Source of the DNA: Gemmatimonadota bacterium
Lineage (GTDB): Bacteria > Gemmatimonadota > Gemmatimonadetes > Palauibacterales > Palauibacteraceae
Assembly (NCBI GenBank): GCA_029861425.1
Contig: JAOTZH010000014.1
Span: 1-36,456 of the forward strand
DNA: 36,456 nucleotides
Direction of reading: 5' to 3'
Shown: positions 32,552 to 36,456 of the stretch, piece by piece
Layout of the letters: each line of letters opens with the position of its first letter
Position numbering within the stretch: position 1 is the stretch's first letter
Notes under the pieces: model-generated
Database searches by the model: none
Told to the model about the DNA's origin: nothing
What the model saw: the letters and a program-made list of their open reading frames with translations, nothing else
Translations under genes and position numbers: made by a program

Positions 32552-33553
32552 ATGAAATCCCGCCGATCGCCCGAATCGTCCTGCCGCACGTTCGCGGTCT
32601 CCCGCCGAGGTACATCGGCGGCTTTGTTCCTTTTTGCATGCGTCATGCCCGGAGCGGTCACCGCCCAGGAGGATCTCCCGCCATGGCAATGGCCGGAGGA
32701 GCGGATTTTTGCTGAAGTAGAGCGGGTCCGCGCCGGTCGGTCGCTAAATCCCGACTCCTGGCCCGGAGGCGCCAGGGTCGCCGTACTGCTGTCGTTCGAC
32801 GTGGACAACGAGACAGTTTGGCTCCGGAACGGCGACACGAACGTGGGCGGATTGTCCCAGGGCGAGTACGGGTCCAGGGTCGCCCTGGGACGCGTCGTCG
32901 ACCTGCTCGACGAGTTCGACATCGCCGCCTCTTTCTTCGCGCCGGCGATGAGCTTCACGCTGGCGCCCCATCAGGTGGGTCTCATCCAGGCGTCTGGCCT
33001 CCACGAGATCGGGATTCACGGCTGGATCCACGAGCGAAACAACCAGCTGCCAGCGGACGAGGAAGAACGCCTGCTCCGCATGGCGCTGGACCGCATGACC
33101 GAACTCACGGGATCGCGACCGGTCGGCTACCGCGCGCCTTCCTGGAACTTCAGCAACGCGACGCTCGACATCCTCCGAGAGCTCGACTTCCTCTACGATT
33201 CGTCTCTCATGGCGGACGATCGGCCCTACGAGATCATGGCGAACGGCGAACCGACAGGGTTGGTCGAGCTTCCCGTGGACTGGATCCTCGACGACGCCCC
33301 GTTGTTCAATCCTCTGGGAGACCGGTACGCGAGCCCGAGGGAGGTGCTACAGGTCTACAAGGACGAGTTCGACGTGGCCTACGAGGAGGGCACGATGTTC
33401 CTCCTCACGATGCACCCGCACTACATCGGCCATCGGTCGCGGATCGTGATCCTGCGCGAGTTGATCGAGCACATTCGGTCGAAGCCCGGCGTGTGGTTCG
33501 GGACGCACCGCGAAGCCGTCGAGTGGGTGAAGGCTCAGGCGGGCATGCGTTAG
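32552..33553 (+). CDS. Exported polysaccharide deacetylase (NodB-domain) protein, 333 aa
   Basis: A signal region (SRRGTSAALFLFACVMPGAVTA, given in parts: SRRGTSAALFLFACV and PGAVTA; cleavage near residue 39) precedes a NodB-type domain. VLLSFDVDNETVW holds the Asp pair Asp83/Asp85, and EIGIHGWIHERNN the metal ligands His156 and His160. RPVGYRAPSWNFS is the third motif, and MHPHYIGHRSR holds the final His. These blocks resemble the PuuE/allantoinase-like branch, so the substrate may be a small amide rather than a glycan. ATG 32552 follows GGAG by about 9 bases. It has no operon partner in the same direction before 33694. Confidence 0.9.
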   Translation: MKSRRSPESSCRTFAVSRRGTSAALFLFACVMPGAVTAQEDLPPWQWPEERIFAEVERVRAGRSLNPDSWPGGARVAVLLSFDVDNETVWLRNGDTNVGGLSQGEYGSRVALGRVVDLLDEFDIAASFFAPAMSFTLAPHQVGLIQASGLHEIGIHGWIHERNNQLPADEEERLLRMALDRMTELTGSRPVGYRAPSWNFSNATLDILRELDFLYDSSLMADDRPYEIMANGEPTGLVELPVDWILDDAPLFNPLGDRYASPREVLQVYKDEFDVAYEEGTMFLLTMHPHYIGHRSRIVILRELIEHIRSKPGVWFGTHREAVEWVKAQAGMR

Positions 33554-33610
33554 TCCGGCGGCGAGCCGGACGGTGGCGAGCCTCTGAGACTCGCGGAAGG
33601 CGGGACTAAC
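33549..33610 (+). other. Nested inverted repeats after the deacetylase gene
   Basis: Three inverted repeats lie within 62 bases. The outer one is GTTAGTCC (33549-33556) with GGACTAAC (33603-33610). Inside are GTCCGGC-GGCGA-GCCGGAC (33553-33571) and GCGAG (33576-33580) with CTCGC (33590-33594). The outer left arm shares four bases with the first inner hairpin, so the two cannot fully form together. It overlaps the stop codon. It may act as a transcript end or as a switchable structure; no T-run follows. Confidence 0.5.
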
Positions 33611-33693
33611 ACGAGGAGTCTAATCGGGTTTCCTCGGATTGCGCGGTCACCCTATCGTTGGTGCGTCGAGCGCCGGACGGGGGGGGTGGAGGC

Positions 33694-34842
33694 ATGGAGG
33701 AGTGGATCAGGGGTGCGCCGCAGGGCGCGCCGACGGTGCTGCTCGTGACCGCGGATCGTGAGGGCAGCCTGAGGCTCGCAAAGCACCTGCGGGAACGCGA
33801 CTGGACCGTGGTCTTTGCCGCGGACGGTGTGCAGGGGCTGCAGCTGGCGATCCGTGAACAGCCGGACGCCGTGGTACTCAGCATGCAGCTTCCGGCCGGC
33901 GGCGGGCGGGCGGTGATCGAGAGGTTGCGGCGTAGCCTACATACGACGGCTACGCCGGTGATCGCGATGGCCCGTAACGGCGTCGATTGCGAGTCTGCCC
34001 TCGAGGCTGGGGCTCAGGCCTGCCTTGAAGACCCCATCGACCCTGAGGCCCTCGTCCACGCGCTGCATAGAGTGAGCGGGAGGGGGGTCGTCGTAACGCA
34101 CGCTCCGGAGGGCGCGATCGCGAATCCGGAGCGATTGACCGCCCTGGACGCCACGGGGCTCCTCGACGCCGAGGTCGACCCCGATCTCGACTGGCTGACG
34201 ACGATCGCGGCAGGCACTCTCGGCGTGCCCGTGGCGCTCCTCTCGCTGGTAGATCGGGATCGCCAGTTCTTCGCGACACACGTCGGCCTTCCCGAACCCT
34301 GGGCGACGGCGCGTCAGACCCCGCTCTCGCATTCCTTCTGCCAGTGGGTCGTCTCGGGCAGAGAACCGGTCATGGTCGAGGACGCCCGCCAGCATCCAGT
34401 GCTCAAGCACAATCTGGCCGTGCGGGACATCGGCGTCATCGCGTATGCAGGAGTGCCCATGGCCACGGCCTCGGGACAGCACATCGGGTCGTTCTGTGGG
34501 ATCGACACGCGCCCGCGAGTCTGGTCCGATCGGGACCGCGAGACACTGAGCGACCTGGTGGCTGTGGCGGGTGCGGTGCTCACGATTCGAGACGTGGATT
34601 CTGCCGGCGATGTCGCCGGCGACCCGGATGAGGCGGTACGGGTCGTCACGGACGGCATCCGCGCAGCCAGCAAGGTGCTTCGACGGGAGCGAGATGCGCT
34701 CGAGCCGGACCAGACCGCTCATCTCCTGTCCGCGCTGGATCGGATGAACGACGCGCTTGCAGTTCTCATCGGAACTCTGCGCACGGGACCCGAGTCGGCG
34801 TCCGCGGTTCCCTCCCCGAGCCGGAAGAGAGCGACCGGCTGA
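33694..34842 (+). CDS. Pseudo-receiver plus GAF domain protein, 382 aa
   Basis: Residues about 14-125 follow a response-regulator receiver pattern (TVLLVTADREGSLRLAKHLR, then EQPDAVVLSMQLPAGGGRAV and TPVIAMARNG). The phospho-acceptor Asp is replaced by Ser63, the usual TA by MA, and the conserved Lys by Asp113 (LEDPIDPEAL), so it should not be phosphorylated. A GAF domain follows at about 165-310 (LTTIAAGTLGVPVALLSLVD, PLSHSFCQWVVSGREPVMVEDARQHP, GVPMATASGQHIGSFCGID). No kinase, cyclase or DNA-binding domain is attached. It ends in a helical tail. ATG 33694 was chosen because the receiver-like domain starts just after it. The role is probably ligand or protein binding in signalling. Confidence 0.85.
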   Translation: MEEWIRGAPQGAPTVLLVTADREGSLRLAKHLRERDWTVVFAADGVQGLQLAIREQPDAVVLSMQLPAGGGRAVIERLRRSLHTTATPVIAMARNGVDCESALEAGAQACLEDPIDPEALVHALHRVSGRGVVVTHAPEGAIANPERLTALDATGLLDAEVDPDLDWLTTIAAGTLGVPVALLSLVDRDRQFFATHVGLPEPWATARQTPLSHSFCQWVVSGREPVMVEDARQHPVLKHNLAVRDIGVIAYAGVPMATASGQHIGSFCGIDTRPRVWSDRDRETLSDLVAVAGAVLTIRDVDSAGDVAGDPDEAVRVVTDGIRAASKVLRRERDALEPDQTAHLLSALDRMNDALAVLIGTLRTGPESASAVPSPSRKRATG

Positions 34843-34903
34843 TCGAGATCTGACGTCGCCGTCGTCGGACGCGGAGGCCCCACACCGTAGGCCTTGCCGC
34901 CAG

Positions 34904-35152
34904 ATGGCCGCTCGCATGATCGAGCTCGCCGCCGAACAGCCCGGCTTTCTCGGCATCGAGAGCGCCCGCGGCGACGACGGGCTCGGTCTCACAATCTCGT
35001 ACTGGGAGAGCGAAGAGGCGATCGCGGCCTGGAAGCGAAACGCCGAGCACCAGACGGCGCAGTCGCGGGGACGCGAGCGGTGGTACGCCGCATACGAGGT
35101 CCGGGTGGCGAAGGTGGAACGCGCCTACGGTTTCGTGAGTCCGGAGCGCTGA
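34904..35152 (+). CDS. Antibiotic-biosynthesis-monooxygenase-fold protein, possibly 5'-truncated, 82 aa
   Basis: MIELAAEQPGFLGIESARGD, TISYWESEEAIAAWKRNAEH and RERWYAAYEVRVAKVERAY are hallmarks of the ABM family of small ferredoxin-like-fold proteins. Members of this branch usually begin about 25 residues earlier with a strand like YAVIFTS. That part is absent here in any frame. The first usable start, ATG 34904, would leave a domain lacking its first beta strand. A long upstream frame to 34757 has no family likeness and overlaps the GAF protein. It may be a decayed remnant or start at a non-canonical codon. It ends 3 bases before the convergent TPP enzyme. Confidence 0.62.
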   Translation: MAARMIELAAEQPGFLGIESARGDDGLGLTISYWESEEAIAAWKRNAEHQTAQSRGRERWYAAYEVRVAKVERAYGFVSPER

Positions 35153-35155
35153 CGA

Positions 35156-36456
35156 TCAGACCAGCAGCGGATCCGAAATGATCTCGACGAGCGCGGGACC
35201 CTCGTGTTCGATCGCCCGCGTCAGCGCCTCGTCGAGCCCCGAGCGATCCGTTACCCGAATCCCGAGCGCCCCGCAGTTATCCGCGTATTTGGAGAAGTCG
35301 GGGTTGTGGAGCGACGTCTCCCAGACGTCCCAGTTTCCGGCCCTCTGCTCCTTCGAGATCTTCCCGAGCTCCCGGTTGTGGAGCAGGACGTGCGTGATGT
35401 CCATGCCGTACTTCACCGCCGTCGTGAGCTCGCCCATGTACTGACCGAACCCGCCGTCCCCGGACACCGAGATCACCTTCCGCCCCTTGAACAGCGGGTC
35501 ATCCTCCTGCGTCGCGACCCAGGCGCCCAACGCCGCTGGCAGCGCGAACCCGATCGAGCCCAGATATCCGGACATCAGCACGGACTGCCGGCTACACTCG
35601 AAATAGCGCCCGAACGAGTACGTGTTGTTCCCGACGTCGACGGCGATGATCGCATCTTCGGGCACGGTTCGGTTCATCGCGGCGAAGATCGCCGGCGATC
35701 CGACACCGTTGTCGCCGGTCTCCCCTTCCCTGCGCTCCTTCTCCGCCCTCCAGATTTGCCAACGGGTCGCGACGTCCCCGGCCTGGTCTGCGTTGGTCAT
35801 CTGCCCGTCCAGGATCTCACGAAGCCGTCCGATCGTGGTCCCGATCTCGCCCCACACCGGCACGTCGACGGCGTGGAATTTCCCGAGCGCCATCGGATCG
35901 TAGTCCACCTGGACCGTGGTCTTCTTCGGGGTGATCCCCGTGTGGTTGCTGAAGCTCGCTCCGAGAACGAGCAGCAGATCCGCCTCGTTCATCAACCAGC
36001 TCGCGATCGGGGTTCCGCTCCGTCCGAGCACGCCACCGGCGAGCGGGTGCGAGTCGGGGATCTGGCCTTTCGCCTTGAAGGTCGTCAGGACGGGGATCTC
36101 GAAAGACTCGGCGAACTCGATCACGGAAGCCATCTGGAAGCGGGCGCCGTGTCCGACGATGATCACCGGCCGACTGGCCCCCGTGAGCGCGTAGACCGCG
36201 TCTTCGAGGGTGTCGTCGGACGGCTCGATCGCCCGGTCGGGGACTCGTCCATCGGGGCTCCCGGCCCGACCCGAAGCCGGCCAGGGGATGTTCTGCACCT
36301 CGTTTGGGAAGATCAGGTGCGAGACGCCGCGGTTCAGGATCGCGGACTTGCACGCCAGGTTGGCCAGCTCGGCGTGGCGGCTGTCGGGGAGCACGGTTTG
36401 AGACCACTGCGCCACCTTCCCGAAGGCCGCGCTCAGGTCGACCTCCTGGCACGCAC
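35156..36456 (-). CDS. Thiamine-pyrophosphate enzyme, pyruvate oxidase-like, 5' end outside window
   Basis: The frame stays open to the last base and reads QEVDLSAAFGKVAQWSQTVL, the typical link between the PYR and central domains, so about 130 N-terminal residues are missing. The middle domain (about GASRPVIIVGHGARFQMASVI, read from RPVIIVGHGARFQ) binds the dinucleotide in oxidase-type members. The C-terminal PP domain has the TPP motif VSGDGGFGQYMGELTTAVKY, with HNRELGKISKEQ as its Asn-containing end. Wording such as SDPLLV at the end and LGKISKEQRAG places it near pyruvate oxidase/PoxB-like decarboxylating enzymes rather than acetolactate synthases. The exact substrate is not certain. Confidence 0.9.
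   Translation of the reverse strand, partial: ACQEVDLSAAFGKVAQWSQTVLPDSRHAELANLACKSAILNRGVSHLIFPNEVQNIPWPASGRAGSPDGRVPDRAIEPSDDTLEDAVYALTGASRPVIIVGHGARFQMASVIEFAESFEIPVLTTFKAKGQIPDSHPLAGGVLGRSGTPIASWLMNEADLLLVLGASFSNHTGITPKKTTVQVDYDPMALGKFHAVDVPVWGEIGTTIGRLREILDGQMTNADQAGDVATRWQIWRAEKERREGETGDNGVGSPAIFAAMNRTVPEDAIIAVDVGNNTYSFGRYFECSRQSVLMSGYLGSIGFALPAALGAWVATQEDDPLFKGRKVISVSGDGGFGQYMGELTTAVKYGMDITHVLLHNRELGKISKEQRAGNWDVWETSLHNPDFSKYADNCGALGIRVTDRSGLDEALTRAIEHEGPALVEIISDPLLV

Overview
The window is high-GC bacterial chromosome with dense, mostly short-gapped genes. It has no rRNA, tRNA, CRISPR array, insertion sequence or phage gene that I can recognise. Many products carry lipobox signal peptides (…LVAC, …MAGC, …LAGC) and two carry twin-arginine signals, so the host is diderm-like with a busy periplasm. 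The mix (TolB-N/TPR membrane proteins, several lipoprotein hydrolases, a sarcosine oxidase cluster, DUF4212 plus SSS symporter, a cobamide Fe-S reductive-dehalogenase-like protein) would fit an environmental, perhaps marine, Gemmatimonadota or similar phylum. That placement is inference, not proof.

Region 1 (1-8324): the 3' part of a TolB-N/TPR membrane protein, then a tight five-gene block. It holds a DAO-family FAD oxidoreductase and soxB-soxD-soxA-soxG of a heterotetrameric sarcosine oxidase (or N-methylglutamate dehydrogenase-type enzyme). Together these would oxidatively demethylate an N-methyl amino acid and pass the C1 unit to tetrahydrofolate. Region 2 (8453-13723): ppiC; convergent to it a minus-strand block of a metallo-beta-lactamase-fold lipoprotein, an exported S15 (CocE-like) peptidase and a membrane protein; a 95-residue plus-strand membrane protein whose start codon overlaps that of the lipoprotein; and a minus-strand reductive-dehalogenase-like cobamide/4Fe-4S protein.

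Region 3 (13834-26432): a long plus-strand run with many 4-base stop/start overlaps. In order: Cdd1-type helix-hairpin-helix protein, cupin lipoprotein, alkyltransferase-like DNA repair protein, an AhpC/TSA peroxiredoxin-like gene interrupted by one in-frame TGA, DUF4212 plus sodium:solute symporter, metallo-beta-lactamase lipoprotein, Tat-exported NAD(P)-binding protein, DJ-1/PfpI protein, SoxC-like sulfite dehydrogenase with its cytochrome c, csaA, two exported alpha/beta hydrolases, an M23 lipoprotein and a membrane protein.

Region 4 (26455-36456): minus-strand PPK2, a TPR lipoprotein, an ArsR-SRPBCC-DUF4287 operon with a perfect 26-bp palindromic operator, and pckA with an intrinsic terminator. 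Plus-strand genes follow: polysaccharide deacetylase, pseudo-receiver/GAF protein and a short monooxygenase-like gene. The window ends in a minus-strand TPP enzyme cut by the edge.

The strongest observation is the peroxiredoxin-like gene. The in-frame TGA at 15450-15452 stands exactly where the family has the first Cys of its W-C-P-Y-C motif. A short hairpin with a GGC loop lies 20 bases downstream, as expected of a bacterial SECIS element. I read it as a selenoprotein (Sec84-Pro-Tyr-Cys87), which ordinary gene callers would split or truncate.
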